64,000 nt of DNA from Blautia_A aquisgranensis (lineage in GTDB: Bacteria > Bacillota > Clostridia > Lachnospirales > Lachnospiraceae), in contig NZ_JBBMEJ010000001.1 in the NCBI RefSeq assembly GCF_040096615.1, forward strand, positions 124,001 to 188,000, given 5' to 3'. The notes under the pieces are model-generated. The model was given only the letters and a program-made list of their open reading frames with translations, was not told the origin of the DNA and made no database searches. This document shows, piece after piece, positions 43,656-52,086 of the stretch; the stretch's first letter is position 1, and each line of letters starts with the position of its first letter. Both the position numbers and the translations under genes were made by a program.

Positions 43656-44633
43656 ATGAAAAAGCGTGTTTTAACAGCTGTACTTGCAACTGCTCTTGTA
43701 ACAGGAACCTGTGCAGCTACCGTAAGTGCGAAAGAAGAAAAGACTTATACCATCGGTATCTGCCAGCTGGTTCAGCATAATGCTCTGGACGCAGCAACCA
43801 AAGGTTTCGAGGATGCCATCACCGAAAAAATGGGTGATTCTGTAAAATTTGACGAGCAGAACGCACAGGGTGATTCCAATACCTGTTCTACGATCATCAA
43901 CAGCTTTGTCTCTGAGGGAACTGACCTGATCCTTGCCAATGCAACTGCATCTCTTCAGGCTGCTGCTGCCGGAACTTCCGATATTCCGATCCTTGGCACA
44001 GCTGTTACCGAGTATGGTGTTGCTCTCGGAATTGATGATTTCGACGGAACAGTCGGCGGAAACATTTCCGGAACTTCTGACCTTGCTCCACTTGATGAGC
44101 AGGCTGATATGCTCCACGAACTTTTCCCGGATGCCAAGAATGTAGGACTTCTCTACTGCTCCGCAGAACCGAACTCCCAGTATCAGGTTGATACAGTTAA
44201 AGATGCTCTTGAGAAGCTTGGATACACATGCGAATATTACGCATTCTCTGATTCCAATGACCTTTCATCTGTTGTTACCACAGCTGCCAATGACAGCGAC
44301 GTGATCTACGTACCGACAGATAATACTGTAGCTTCCAACACAGAGATCATCAACAACATCTGCCTTCCGGCAAAAGTTCCGGTAATCGCAGGTGAAGAAG
44401 GTATCTGCCAGAGCTGTGGTGTTGCAACACTTTCCATCAGCTACTATGATCTTGGATACAAGACCGGTGAAATGGCAGTCAGCATCCTTCAGGATGGCAA
44501 AGATATTTCCAAGATGGCTATCGAATATGCTCCGAAATTCACAAAAGAATACAACAAAGATATCTGTGATGAGCTGGGCATCAAAATTCCAGACGGATAC
44601 GAAGCAATCGCAACAGAAGAAACAGCTGAATAA
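43656..44633 (+). CDS. ABC transporter substrate-binding protein, TrpX-like
   Basis: A 325-residue binding protein of the ABC_sub_bind type (PF04392), with YTIGICQLVQHNALDAATKGFED and the repeated Rossmann-like lobes (NVGLLYCSAEPNSQYQ, VIYVPTDNTVASN). This family usually binds aromatic amino acids in Firmicutes (TrpX) but members with other ligands exist. The signal peptide VLTAVLATALVTGTCAATVSA has no clear lipobox, unlike most Gram-positive binding proteins, so processing may be by signal peptidase I. GAGGAGG lies 9 bases before ATG 43656. It heads the importer operon. Confidence 0.9.
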   Translation: MKKRVLTAVLATALVTGTCAATVSAKEEKTYTIGICQLVQHNALDAATKGFEDAITEKMGDSVKFDEQNAQGDSNTCSTIINSFVSEGTDLILANATASLQAAAAGTSDIPILGTAVTEYGVALGIDDFDGTVGGNISGTSDLAPLDEQADMLHELFPDAKNVGLLYCSAEPNSQYQVDTVKDALEKLGYTCEYYAFSDSNDLSSVVTTAANDSDVIYVPTDNTVASNTEIINNICLPAKVPVIAGEEGICQSCGVATLSISYYDLGYKTGEMAVSILQDGKDISKMAIEYAPKFTKEYNKDICDELGIKIPDGYEAIATEETAE

Positions 44634-44660
44634 TCAGTAAAAAACCCGTTATGTACTGAT

Positions 44661-44691
44661 ACAGCGAGAAGGGAAATCTCCTTCTCGCTGT
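44661..44691 (+). terminator. Intergenic hairpin between binding protein and permease genes
   Basis: ACAGCGAGAAGG (44661-44672) and CCTTCTCGCTGT (44680-44691) form an exact 12-bp stem. The next bases are TCGTGCATAAAA, without a strong T-run. It probably protects or partly terminates the upstream message, raising binding protein over membrane parts. Confidence 0.7.
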
Positions 44692-44721
44692 TCGTGCATA
44701 AAAAAGAGGAGGAAATTTTAT

Positions 44722-45636
44722 ATGCAGATCATGAGTTTATTCACTGCACTCCCGGGAGCTGCCGCACAGGGGCTTATCTGGGGAATCATGGCAATCGGTG
44801 TATACATAACATTCCGTATTCTTGATATCGCCGATCTTACCGTAGACGGAACCTTATGTACAGGCGGCGCCGTATGCATCATGATGATGCTCAGTGGACA
44901 CAATGTATGGGTGTCCATGCTGGCCGCAACAGGTGCCGGACTTCTTGCAGGTCTTGCAACCGGTATCTTCCACACCTTTATGGGAATCCCGGCGATTCTT
45001 GCCGGAATCCTGACACAGCTTTCCCTCTATTCTGTAAACCTTAAGATCATGGGAAAAGCAAACCAGGCGATCAATGTTGACAAATATAACCTGCTTGTCT
45101 CCCTTCGCCGTGTTAAAGGTGTTGCTCTCACGCAGAACACACTTTTCATCGTTGCTATAATGATCGTTATTCTGATCGCGATCCTTTACTGGTTCTTCGG
45201 AACAGAGCTCGGCTGTTCTTTACGTGCAACCGGCTGCAACCCAAGCATGTCACGTGCACAGGGTATCAATACAGACCGCAATAAGGTTCTTGGCCTGATG
45301 CTTTCCAACGGACTGGTAGCACTTTCCGGTGCACTCCTTACACAGTACCAGGGATTTGCGGACATTAACATGGGACGTGGTTCCATCGTTATCGGACTTG
45401 CTGCAGTTATTATCGGAGAAGCTATTTTCAGCCGCATTTTCCGCAACTTTGCACTGAAGCTGTTAAGCGTTGTTTTCGGTTCCATTCTCTATTATCTGGT
45501 ACTCCAGGTAGTCATCTGGATGGGAATCGATACCGACCTTCTGAAAATGCTTTCTGCTCTTGTTGTTGCACTGTTCCTTGCTTTCCCATACTGGAAGGGC
45601 AAATATTTCACAAAAGCCAAACAGGGAGGTAAATAA
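44722..45636 (+). CDS. ABC transporter permease, TrpY-like
   Basis: A 304-residue permease with about eight hydrophobic helices, of the branched-chain/ribose permease fold (BPD_transp_2, COG4120). Key segments are GLIWGIMAIGVYITFRILDIADLTVDGT, GCSLRATGCNPSMSRAQGIN and VALSGALLTQYQGFADINMG. It pairs with the ATPase 3 bases downstream and the TrpX-like binding protein upstream. AGAGGAGG precedes the ATG. Confidence 0.94.
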   Translation: MQIMSLFTALPGAAAQGLIWGIMAIGVYITFRILDIADLTVDGTLCTGGAVCIMMMLSGHNVWVSMLAATGAGLLAGLATGIFHTFMGIPAILAGILTQLSLYSVNLKIMGKANQAINVDKYNLLVSLRRVKGVALTQNTLFIVAIMIVILIAILYWFFGTELGCSLRATGCNPSMSRAQGINTDRNKVLGLMLSNGLVALSGALLTQYQGFADINMGRGSIVIGLAAVIIGEAIFSRIFRNFALKLLSVVFGSILYYLVLQVVIWMGIDTDLLKMLSALVVALFLAFPYWKGKYFTKAKQGGK

Positions 45637-45638
45637 TC

Positions 45639-46433
45639 ATGCTGGAACTTATCGATATTCATAAAACCTTTAACCCGGGCACCATAAACCAGAAGGTAGC
45701 ATTAAACGGCGTGGATCTTCACCTCAATGAAGGCGATTTTGTTACAGTTATCGGTGGAAACGGTGCAGGTAAATCCACCATGCTGAACGCAGTTGCCGGT
45801 GTCTGGCCGGTAGATTCCGGAAAGATCATTATCGGCGGAACTGATGTTACAAAGCTTTCCGAATATAAAAGAGCAGCATATCTTGGCCGTGTATTCCAGG
45901 ATCCTATGACAGGAACTGCTGCAACCATGGGAATTGAAGAAAATCTCGCCCTTGCTAAACGCCGCGGTAAGCCTCGTCTTCTCCGCACAGGTATTACCCG
46001 TCAGGAACGGGAAGAATATCATGAACTTCTTAAAATCCTGGGACTTGGACTGGAAGACCGTCTCACCTCAAAGGTTGGTCTTCTCTCAGGTGGTCAGCGT
46101 CAGGCTCTGACGCTTCTGATGGCTACCCTCAAAAAGCCTCAGCTGCTTCTTCTCGATGAGCACACTGCTGCCCTCGATCCTAAGACAGCTGCCAAGGTTC
46201 TTGAAATTACCGATATGATCGTAAACCGCGATCACCTTACAACCATGATGATCACCCACAACATGCGAGATGCTATCGCTCACGGAAACCGTCTGATCAT
46301 GATGTGGGAAGGAAAGATCATCCTGGATATCCAGGGAGAAGAAAAGAAAAAGCTCACAGTCAAAGATCTTCTTGACAAATTCGAGGAAGCCAGCGGAGAA
46401 GAATTCTCCAATGATTCTGCTCTTCTCAGCTGA
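45639..46433 (+). CDS. ABC transporter ATP-binding protein, TrpZ-like
   Basis: A 264-residue ATPase (COG1101). Walker A is GGNGAGKSTM near residue 39, the signature is LSGGQRQALTLLMA near 150 and Walker B is LLLDEHTAALDPKT. The DEHTAALDP form is typical for this importer class. It energises the permease encoded 2 bases upstream. The operon ends at the terminator 46468-46506. Confidence 0.95.
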   Translation: MLELIDIHKTFNPGTINQKVALNGVDLHLNEGDFVTVIGGNGAGKSTMLNAVAGVWPVDSGKIIIGGTDVTKLSEYKRAAYLGRVFQDPMTGTAATMGIEENLALAKRRGKPRLLRTGITRQEREEYHELLKILGLGLEDRLTSKVGLLSGGQRQALTLLMATLKKPQLLLLDEHTAALDPKTAAKVLEITDMIVNRDHLTTMMITHNMRDAIAHGNRLIMMWEGKIILDIQGEEKKKLTVKDLLDKFEEASGEEFSNDSALLS

Positions 46434-46467
46434 AAAATACTAAAGAATCTATCTTAATATATAGAAG

Positions 46468-46506
46468 AAAAACGGGACAGGATCTTATGATGCTGACCCG
46501 TTTTTT
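46468..46506 (+). terminator. Terminator of the importer operon
   Basis: AAAACGGG-CAG-GATC pairs with GAT-CTG-CCCGTTTT and runs into TTTTTT. The A-tract on the other side lets it also stop the converging DUF5688 gene. Confidence 0.88.
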
Positions 46507-46527
46507 CTTTGTATTCTATTTTATATT

Positions 46528-47460
46528 CTATTGAACTTCCACCGAAAATTCTCCGGTTCTTCTGCTGTATCGATAAATAGAAGAGGTCAGATAATCATCC
46601 TCTGGTGTAGCTTTTTCGACGGTATCCAACAGAACTCCTTTCAGATCTTCCGGATAAACTGCCGCTGCACTGTGCACCATCACCTCATGCACGCTGGTAA
46701 ACACAAGAAACAAATCCGACTCCAGAAGCTCCGCAAGACGTCTGGCTACTCCAGGAAGAAAAATCGCCGCAGCTCCGTTTGTCCGTTTCTCTGTGCTGAG
46801 ACAGTTTCCGGCTATCCCTTTGCTGGGCTTATAAGTTCCCATAAGATCCATGAAATTGTCTCCCGAATACTCTTTATCAAGCAGCATTTTTTCCCAGTGA
46901 TAGATTCTCGGTGGGCTGATAAAATAAGTATTTACCAAAGCTGCCTCAAATACCGTATCTCTGTCCTTTCCCCATTTTTCCAGAAAGCGTTTCTTGATCT
47001 TCGTACTTAGAATATAACCTTCTTTTTCACCTGCAAGATAATAAAGAGCAAGTGCAATGTCTCCGATCTGATGATAAACCGCATCCTCCAGTGCCACTTT
47101 GTTTCTGTCTGCATTGAGAAGCCGGATAAATAATTTTCCTTTTATTTTTTCGTAATCCTCCATACCCTCTACATCACATATCACACATGCTTCACTGGTT
47201 TTCTTTATTTCACGCACACAATCATGAACAATATTTTCCAGTTTGCGCTCCTGACAGTATCTCTCATAAAGCTCTTCCGTATGCAGACCGCAGATCTGCT
47301 TTGCCTTTTCAATATGCCCGCACTCCACGAAAAGCCGATCTCCCGTGCAGCCATACTTCTCTCCCTCTTTTGCAAAATAAATCTCTTCTTCCCCAAGCCC
47401 CATAGCAGCAAGAAGAAGCTTTCTCAGATCTGTAACAAAAGTTTCATATCCTTTTTCCAT
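46528..47460 (-). CDS. DUF5688 family protein
   Basis: A 310-residue soluble protein without signal or membrane segments. It matches the DUF5688 group common in Lachnospiraceae: an N-terminal helical region, FIRLLNADRN near residue 131, QIGDIALALYYL, and a C-terminal half with NTYFISPPRIYHWE, LSTEKRTNGAAAIFLPG and VFTSVHEVMVHSA. Function is unknown. The family often appears in many copies per genome. An AAAGGAA site precedes the ATG. It is monocistronic. Confidence 0.8.
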   Translation of the reverse strand: MEKGYETFVTDLRKLLLAAMGLGEEEIYFAKEGEKYGCTGDRLFVECGHIEKAKQICGLHTEELYERYCQERKLENIVHDCVREIKKTSEACVICDVEGMEDYEKIKGKLFIRLLNADRNKVALEDAVYHQIGDIALALYYLAGEKEGYILSTKIKKRFLEKWGKDRDTVFEAALVNTYFISPPRIYHWEKMLLDKEYSGDNFMDLMGTYKPSKGIAGNCLSTEKRTNGAAAIFLPGVARRLAELLESDLFLVFTSVHEVMVHSAAAVYPEDLKGVLLDTVEKATPEDDYLTSSIYRYSRRTGEFSVEVQ

Positions 47461-47812
47461 ATTCTGTTTTCCTTTCTGCGAAAAAATGCGGACGACTGTC
47501 CTGATAACTGTGTATCGACACAGTTCATGATTTGATTGAATCTGATAGATTGTAAATCAGATATTAATTATCATTCCCCGTATTCACACGGGTGTTCTTT
47601 CTGATTCACTTAAAATGAATTGTGTAAAAGATTTCACCGGCAGATAATAGAATTTTCATCTGCCTGATCTGAGTTGTCTGCTGTATGGAACAGTATAAAA
47701 GAAATTACTCCGTTTGTAAAGAAGTTTTCATCGACAGAAACAGCAGCCGTAAACTGCTGTTTCCTGTCTTATTTGTTCTGTTATCTAGGGTTTGTGTCTT
47801 ATTTCCGGATCT
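47461..47812. other. Gene-free gap with five short hairpins
   Basis: No open frame is convincing. Five inverted repeats are spaced along the gap: 47506-47525 (AACTGTGT/ACACAGTT), 47540-47562 (ATCTGAT/ATCAGAT), 47577-47592 (CCCGT/ACGGG), 47639-47664 (GGCAGAT/ATCTGCC) and 47733-47768 (GAAACAGCAG/CTGCTGTTTC). The last is 45 bases past the phosphatase stop and may end that transcript. The others could form the 5' leader of the DUF5688 message. No known riboswitch is recognised. Confidence 0.5.
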
Positions 47813-48283
47813 TTAACGGTGGATTTCTCCATGTTCCTCCAGATATTTCAAATATCCGTCACATCCCTCCACCACATCTCTGTATGTAGCATCAAAATCT
47901 CCCGTATACCACGGATCCGCAATATCCCTTCCTGAGCCTGCAAAGGTAAGAAATTTATATACTTTGCCATCAGGATCTCCTTTTAGCATCCGGTTGAGGT
48001 TGCGTATATTCGCGCTATCCATGCCTATAATATAATCCGCATTAACATAATCCGCCCATGTGATCTGCTTTGCTCTGTGCGGCACTAATGGGATTCCTAC
48101 CTCCCGCAGTTTATTTACCGTTCCCCTGTGAGGCGGATTTCCGATTTCTTCTGTGCTTGTTGCAAAGCTGTCTATGGTGAACTGGTCTGATATGCCTAAT
48201 GTTTTTACTTTGTGGGTGAAGACGCTCTCACTTAAAGTTGATCGGCAGATGTTGCCGTGGCAGACAAATAACACTCTTATCAT
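47813..48283 (-). CDS. Low molecular weight protein tyrosine phosphatase
   Basis: A 156-residue LMW-PTP. The active-site loop is FVCHGNICRST near residues 7-16 (CX5R with the catalytic cysteine), and the general-acid aspartate is in DPWYTGDF near 122. It removes phosphate from tyrosine, often acting on BY-kinases or arginine phosphate (YwlE type); the substrate is unknown. AAGGAG lies 8-10 bases before the ATG. The mobile element begins within the next 200 bases upstream, so its original promoter region may have been replaced. Confidence 0.95.
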   Translation of the reverse strand: MIRVLFVCHGNICRSTLSESVFTHKVKTLGISDQFTIDSFATSTEEIGNPPHRGTVNKLREVGIPLVPHRAKQITWADYVNADYIIGMDSANIRNLNRMLKGDPDGKVYKFLTFAGSGRDIADPWYTGDFDATYRDVVEGCDGYLKYLEEHGEIHR

Positions 48284-48498
48284 TGCTTAAAACTCCTTGA
48301 AATGCTGTATTTACGCTGTTTACAGGCATTTTCCGATAATCTTCAATCCTGTCATTTTCCTGTATATCACAGCATAAATTCGTATATTTTCTTATCCAAA
48401 TTTAGTAACTTCTTAGTAATAACCAGCCTGGAAAACAGGCTCTCTAAGAACCTTATAATCAGATTATTTTTAATTCTTTTTTCTATTATTTTATCATA

Positions 48499-49713
48499 CT
48501 ATGCCAGTTTTGCAATCCTATTCATCTCTTCTTTTGCATCAATTAATCCCAGATGCGTATATACATTTAACGTAACCCCTATATCAGAATGTCCCATTAA
48601 ATATTGGAGTGCTTTCGGATTCATTCCAGCTTTCGCCATATTGGAACAATATGTATGCCTACATACATGAGGCGTGATCTTTGGCATTTGTTCCTCATGA
48701 GTACGATTATACTTTCCTAACGCCCACTGAAAATGTTTTTCCCAATGGAGTGCTACCTCAGGCATATCTTTTTTATCCAGGAATAAAAATCGACTATATC
48801 CATCTATAATCGGCTCAACCCTTACTTTTTTACGGTTTTTCACAATCTGTTCAAAACATTCATAAACTTCATCTGTCATCGGCAACATTCGTGTTCCACT
48901 TGAAGTTTTGGTATCTTCAATGACGTACTGCATTCCTCTGGTTCTCTGAAGCTGATGATTCACATTGATTTTTCTCTCCTGAAGATCAATATCTTTCACT
49001 GTCAATCCACAAAACTCAGAAATACGAAGTCCAGTCTTAAACAAAATAAACATTCCATTATAGTATTTTGAGTAATGGTCATCATTTCGGATAAACTCCA
49101 GAAATAACTCTTCCTGTTCTTTTGTAATTGCCTGTCTTGTAACACTGTCATTTACGACAACTGTACATAATTGAAATTCAAAAGGATTCTTGCGCAGTAA
49201 ATCATCTTCAACTGCCATCTGAAATGCAGGTCTTACAATTCCACGCACACTGTGAATGGAACTGTATCCTCTTCCATCTGCTTGCAGCTTAATAAACCAT
49301 GCTTTTGCATCCGACAATTTTATTTTATCTATTCTTCTGGTTCCGAATTCTTCTTTTTTTATTATATTGATCACAAAATCATAGTTCGCCTGAGTATTAT
49401 GACGAACCCCCTTTTTTTGTCCAATATATTTTTGAACCAAATCCAAAACTGTTAAATTTCCTCCGTAAGGTACTATACCATCATGTAAATCTCTTTGGAT
49501 ATTTTTTTCTTTTTCCCTTAGAGCTAAGCATGGTCTGCATCCAGTTGGCAGAGAATCTGTTGGCTCTAATTTCCAACTATACAAAAACTTCTGCTTTCCA
49601 TAACAATCTGTATATACAAACGCATATCTTCCATCTTTTCTCTGACTTTCTCCGTTTCGTAAAATTCGACCTTTTTTATCTCGTCGTTTTTGGTCACGTT
49701 TTGTTTTACCCAA
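48499..49713 (-). CDS. int: Tn916-type tyrosine integrase
   Basis: A 404-residue tyrosine recombinase very close in layout to Tn916 Int (405 residues). The arm-binding N-terminus has KKGRILRNGESQRKDGRY, and the catalytic domain has TGLRISEFCGL (Arg), HVCRHTYCSN (His-x-x-Arg), LMGHSDIGVTLNVYTHL (His and Tyr). I chose the TTG at 49711-49713 as start: AAAGGGG lies 9 bases upstream, the length then equals the family, and the -10 at 49759-49764 leaves almost no leader for the GTG at 49749. It cuts and joins the element ends together with the excisionase. Confidence 0.94.
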   Translation of the reverse strand: MGKTKRDQKRRDKKGRILRNGESQRKDGRYAFVYTDCYGKQKFLYSWKLEPTDSLPTGCRPCLALREKEKNIQRDLHDGIVPYGGNLTVLDLVQKYIGQKKGVRHNTQANYDFVINIIKKEEFGTRRIDKIKLSDAKAWFIKLQADGRGYSSIHSVRGIVRPAFQMAVEDDLLRKNPFEFQLCTVVVNDSVTRQAITKEQEELFLEFIRNDDHYSKYYNGMFILFKTGLRISEFCGLTVKDIDLQERKINVNHQLQRTRGMQYVIEDTKTSSGTRMLPMTDEVYECFEQIVKNRKKVRVEPIIDGYSRFLFLDKKDMPEVALHWEKHFQWALGKYNRTHEEQMPKITPHVCRHTYCSNMAKAGMNPKALQYLMGHSDIGVTLNVYTHLGLIDAKEEMNRIAKLA

Positions 49714-49758
49714 ACGTCTTCGCCCCTTTCTACGAAGAAGCCCTAGCACGATATAGGT

Positions 49759-49797
49759 ATTATATCATACCAGGGCTAACATTTCCACTTTAAAGTG
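49759..49797 (-). promoter_or_regulatory. Integrase promoter with adjacent palindrome
   Basis: An extended -10 TGATATAAT has its core at 49759-49764. About 20 bases upstream lies CACTTTAAAGTG (49786-49797), a perfect 12-bp palindrome between xis and int. It may bind a regulator or Xis; that is inference. Confidence 0.5.
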
Positions 49798-49817
49798 CTA
49801 AATTGTTCGTATATTTT

Positions 49818-50039
49818 TTACAAAGACGTAGTCTGATCCAGAAAGGCCTCAAATTTCTTACGGTTAATCAATGACTTACACCCCACCTGGACTGTAAAGC
49901 AACATTCTGAATTTAGATGTTCCGAAATAAGCATCCTTATTTTCTTTTCACCTATTCCGAAATATTGCACTGCTTCATCCACCGTAAGCATATATTTTTC
50001 CCAAATTGGAATCTTACCTTTTTCAATTTTAATCGCCAC
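49818..50039 (-). CDS. xis: Tn916-type excisionase
   Basis: A 73-residue winged-helix excisionase. IPIWEKYMLTVDEAVQYFGIGEKKIRMLI matches Tn916 Xis ([28 protein letters not shown]), and the C-terminal part (LINRKKFEAFLDQ) is also conserved. It bends DNA at the element ends and directs Int toward excision. It is 104 bases upstream of int. AGGAGAGAAG precedes the ATG. Confidence 0.93.
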   Translation of the reverse strand: MAIKIEKGKIPIWEKYMLTVDEAVQYFGIGEKKIRMLISEHLNSECCFTVQVGCKSLINRKKFEAFLDQTTSL

Positions 50040-50463
50040 TCTTCTCTCCTCCTTTTCTCTTTGGACAAAACATTTTTATCTGCCCATGACAATTTACAAT
50101 TTTATACACTGTCATCGGCAGATAAAATTACAATACAGGTGGCAGTTCAGTACTCTGCCCACATCGGTTTTGCACCGTCATTAAATATGACCAGATTTTT
50201 TCTGGAAGTATCATTATCACAGATATGCTTCGTCGCCCTGTGCAGCTGCTACACATTTTGTCAAATTCTTCTCGCTCCATACCTTTACTTCAATGTTATA
50301 TTTCAGCATTTCCTCGTATTTACTCCATTAACAGAGCAGATATATCATGGCGGATTTACCTAGTGGCTCTACATATCTTCACGTCCTGTATGTAAAACAA
50401 TATACAATTTTCAAGGTACAAAAATTCCTGAAGGGGAAAAGGAATCTATATTAAATACTCCCT
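50040..50463 (-). promoter_or_regulatory. Leader region ahead of xis with a long inverted repeat
   Basis: TTTTATCTGCCCATGAC (50074-50090) and GTCATCGGCAGATAAAA (50111-50127) form a 17-bp stem with one mismatch and a 20-base loop, 35 bases before the xis ATG. A smaller GTGGCAG/CTGCCCAC repeat is at 50137-50164. A 30-codon frame at 50217-50309 has a badly spaced ribosome site and is not called. No other gene is visible. In Tn916 the space between orf8 and xis carries orf5 and other genes; they are missing here. Confidence 0.5.
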
Positions 50464-50736
50464 TTACTGATTACTTTTCCTTACATATGATTTCGTATCA
50501 AATCCCAAGGTCTTAGTAATCAGTTTTGCTTCCAGGCGTTGACGCAGAGTTTCATCTACACAGTAATGCACCTGTCCAAATTCGTCAAACATTTTTCTGG
50601 TAGCCAAAACTGTTATGTACCCTTCATAATGCTTCAACACTGCCTGGATTGCCTCAGTATCACCAGTTGATGCTGCCTCAATAACATGGAATGGCAGCAA
50701 ATCAAATGCGCATTTCTGTTTTTTACTTTTTTTCAT
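50464..50736 (-). CDS. Tn916 Orf8-like helix-turn-helix protein
   Basis: A 90-residue protein matching the HTH_16 family and Tn916 Orf8: IEAASTGDTEAIQAVLKHYEGYI, then VHYCVDETLRQRLEAKLITKTL. In Tn916 Orf7 and Orf8 regulate expression of the transfer and excision genes. Its start overlaps the sigma-like gene by 14 bases. Confidence 0.9.
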   Translation of the reverse strand: MKKSKKQKCAFDLLPFHVIEAASTGDTEAIQAVLKHYEGYITVLATRKMFDEFGQVHYCVDETLRQRLEAKLITKTLGFDTKSYVRKSNQ

Positions 50737-51160
50737 TTGCAGATTCCTCCATATTTTTTCTCATCAGTTCCAGTGATCGTCTACGATGCTCATTAATTGT
50801 GCTGCGTACAAGATTCATTTCTCTGGCAATGTCTGCATCACTCATATCCATAAAATATGATAATAACACAACATTCCTTTTCTTTTCAGTAAGTGTCTGC
50901 AGTGCTTCAGCAATCAATGCATCTTTGACTTCTATGTCGTAACCCAGGACCTGAAAACGATGTGTTTCCATTTCATGCTCATCCATTATAAAAAGTCTGC
51001 TCAACTCCTTTTCTGATAATTCTGACAACATCACTTCATACTTCTGGCGATATGCCATATGCTTTTCATAATTAATAACTTCACTTTTCAATGCCAGCTT
51101 GCACAGAGAATCAAACTGATGTCTGACTGTCTGCTCATCTTGAAAAGAGGATTGCTCCAT
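50723..51160 (-). CDS. Tn916 Orf7-like sigma-70 family factor
   Basis: A 145-residue sigma-like protein. The C-terminal region 4 helix-turn-helix is LTEKKRNVVLLSYFMDMSDADIAREMNLVRSTINEHR, nearly the Tn916 Orf7 motif (DMSDSEIADLLKLNRSTVYRHR). The N-terminal part is short and lacks a complete region 2. In Tn916 it activates downstream transfer functions when the tetM region is expressed. GGAAGGAGG precedes the ATG. An intrinsic terminator (51332-51363) lies upstream on the same strand and may attenuate it. Confidence 0.9.
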   Translation of the reverse strand: MEQSSFQDEQTVRHQFDSLCKLALKSEVINYEKHMAYRQKYEVMLSELSEKELSRLFIMDEHEMETHRFQVLGYDIEVKDALIAEALQTLTEKKRNVVLLSYFMDMSDADIAREMNLVRSTINEHRRRSLELMRKNMEESANEKK

Positions 51161-51331
51161 AAGAGTTCACCTCCTTCCCCGCCGGTAGGCAATAAGCAAA
51201 GTTCTTGCTTCCCCTTCACACATATCCCAAACGGATGAGTGCATTTGTCGGGGTGTGGGAAGAAATTTTTAAAAAATTTCTTAATAAATACGAGAAAATT
51301 GTTTTTCCTGTATTTTGAGGTATATAAAAAA

Positions 51332-51363
51332 CGTCCTAATGGGTAGTTTTAGCCCATCGGACG
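51332..51363 (-). terminator. Intrinsic terminator upstream of the sigma-like gene
   Basis: CGTCC-ATGGG pairs with CCCAT-GGACG around an 8- to 9-base loop. On the minus strand the 3' arm runs into TTTTTTATA. It lies about 170 bases before the sigma-like gene and on its strand, so any transcript from the divergent region must pass it. Confidence 0.7.
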
Positions 51364-51575
51364 CTATTTATATCAAAAGATAATATTTTGCCATCATTTT
51401 TTGTGGCATATAATTCACTTTTTGAGGTAAAGAAATTTATTTGCTTTTTTGAACTATTTATCTATTTCATCCGTCACGTAATGACGGATATGATACCAGA
51501 CAATAAAATTCTTAATCTTTCCTATACCTCCGGATCTGTTTTACGGAAATTCAGAATTTTATATGTCTTTTAAAA

Positions 51576-51608
51576 AGTGAAATATCACCCCCTTTTTTAG
51601 TGAAATAT
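51576..51608 (+). repeat. Direct repeats ahead of the HTH gene, candidate operator
   Basis: AGTGAAATAT occurs at 51576-51585 and again at 51599-51608, 23 bases apart (about two helical turns). They lie 55-90 bases before the HTH regulator start, fitting autoregulation. Confidence 0.45.
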
Positions 51609-51663
51609 TAGTTCATTTTCTTTCAAGAAAGGGAACTATACACTAAACATGGAGGTGTATCAT

Positions 51664-52023
51664 ATGCCAAAACAAACAGATAAAGAACTGGGATTGTTTT
51701 TTAAGAACGCCCGACACGAGCAAAAATTGACTTATGAAGAATTAGCTGAAAAAGCAGAAATGTCCAGCCGATATTTAAAGGAAATTGAAAATGGGGGCCG
51801 AGTTCCGAGTTTTCATAAAATCAGAAAACTGGTACGCGCTTTAAATGTTCCTCCTGAACCATTGTTTTATCCAAACAATCATACAGATAATCTTGATTAT
51901 CAACGCCTGCTCATGTACCTGTCAAAATGCAACGATGAGCAAATTACCGCTATCCTTGCCATCGTAGAAGCATACCTGCGCACATACAAAATTCCTACAG
52001 ACCACGATAAACAAGATCCCTGA
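51664..52023 (+). CDS. XRE family HTH regulator, Tn916 Orf9-like position
   Basis: A 119-residue protein with an N-terminal HTH_3 domain (ELGLFFKNARHEQKLTYEELAEKAEMSSRYLKEIENGGRVPSF) and a C-terminal helical region (YQRLLMYLSKCNDEQITAILAIVEAYLR). It stands divergent to the Orf7/Orf8-like genes, where Tn916 has the repressor Orf9, so a repressor of transfer functions is the likely role. GGAGGTG lies 6-9 bases before ATG 51664. Confidence 0.88.
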   Translation: MPKQTDKELGLFFKNARHEQKLTYEELAEKAEMSSRYLKEIENGGRVPSFHKIRKLVRALNVPPEPLFYPNNHTDNLDYQRLLMYLSKCNDEQITAILAIVEAYLRTYKIPTDHDKQDP

Positions 52024-52086
52024 AATTCATTTGAATTCTATCTGAATTATTCTGAAGAAGCGGTATGGTTTCCCATACCGCCACTC

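Larger units (their letters stand above)
51161..51663. other. Regulatory gap between the sigma-like and HTH genes
   Basis: About 500 bases without a convincing gene. It holds the minus-strand terminator at 51332-51363, an ATCCGTCA/TGACGGAT inverted repeat at 51469-51489 and direct repeats at 51576-51608. The position corresponds to the divergent control region between orf7 and orf9 of Tn916. Confidence 0.6.

Noticed and set aside
50217..50309. 30-codon minus-strand frame between xis and the Orf8-like gene
   Set aside because: The GAGG is only two bases from the ATG and there is no family match; coding is not supported.
49917..50363. 148-codon plus-strand frame opposite xis
   Set aside because: Antisense to the excisionase gene and to its leader repeat, hydrophobic only because of T-rich codons.
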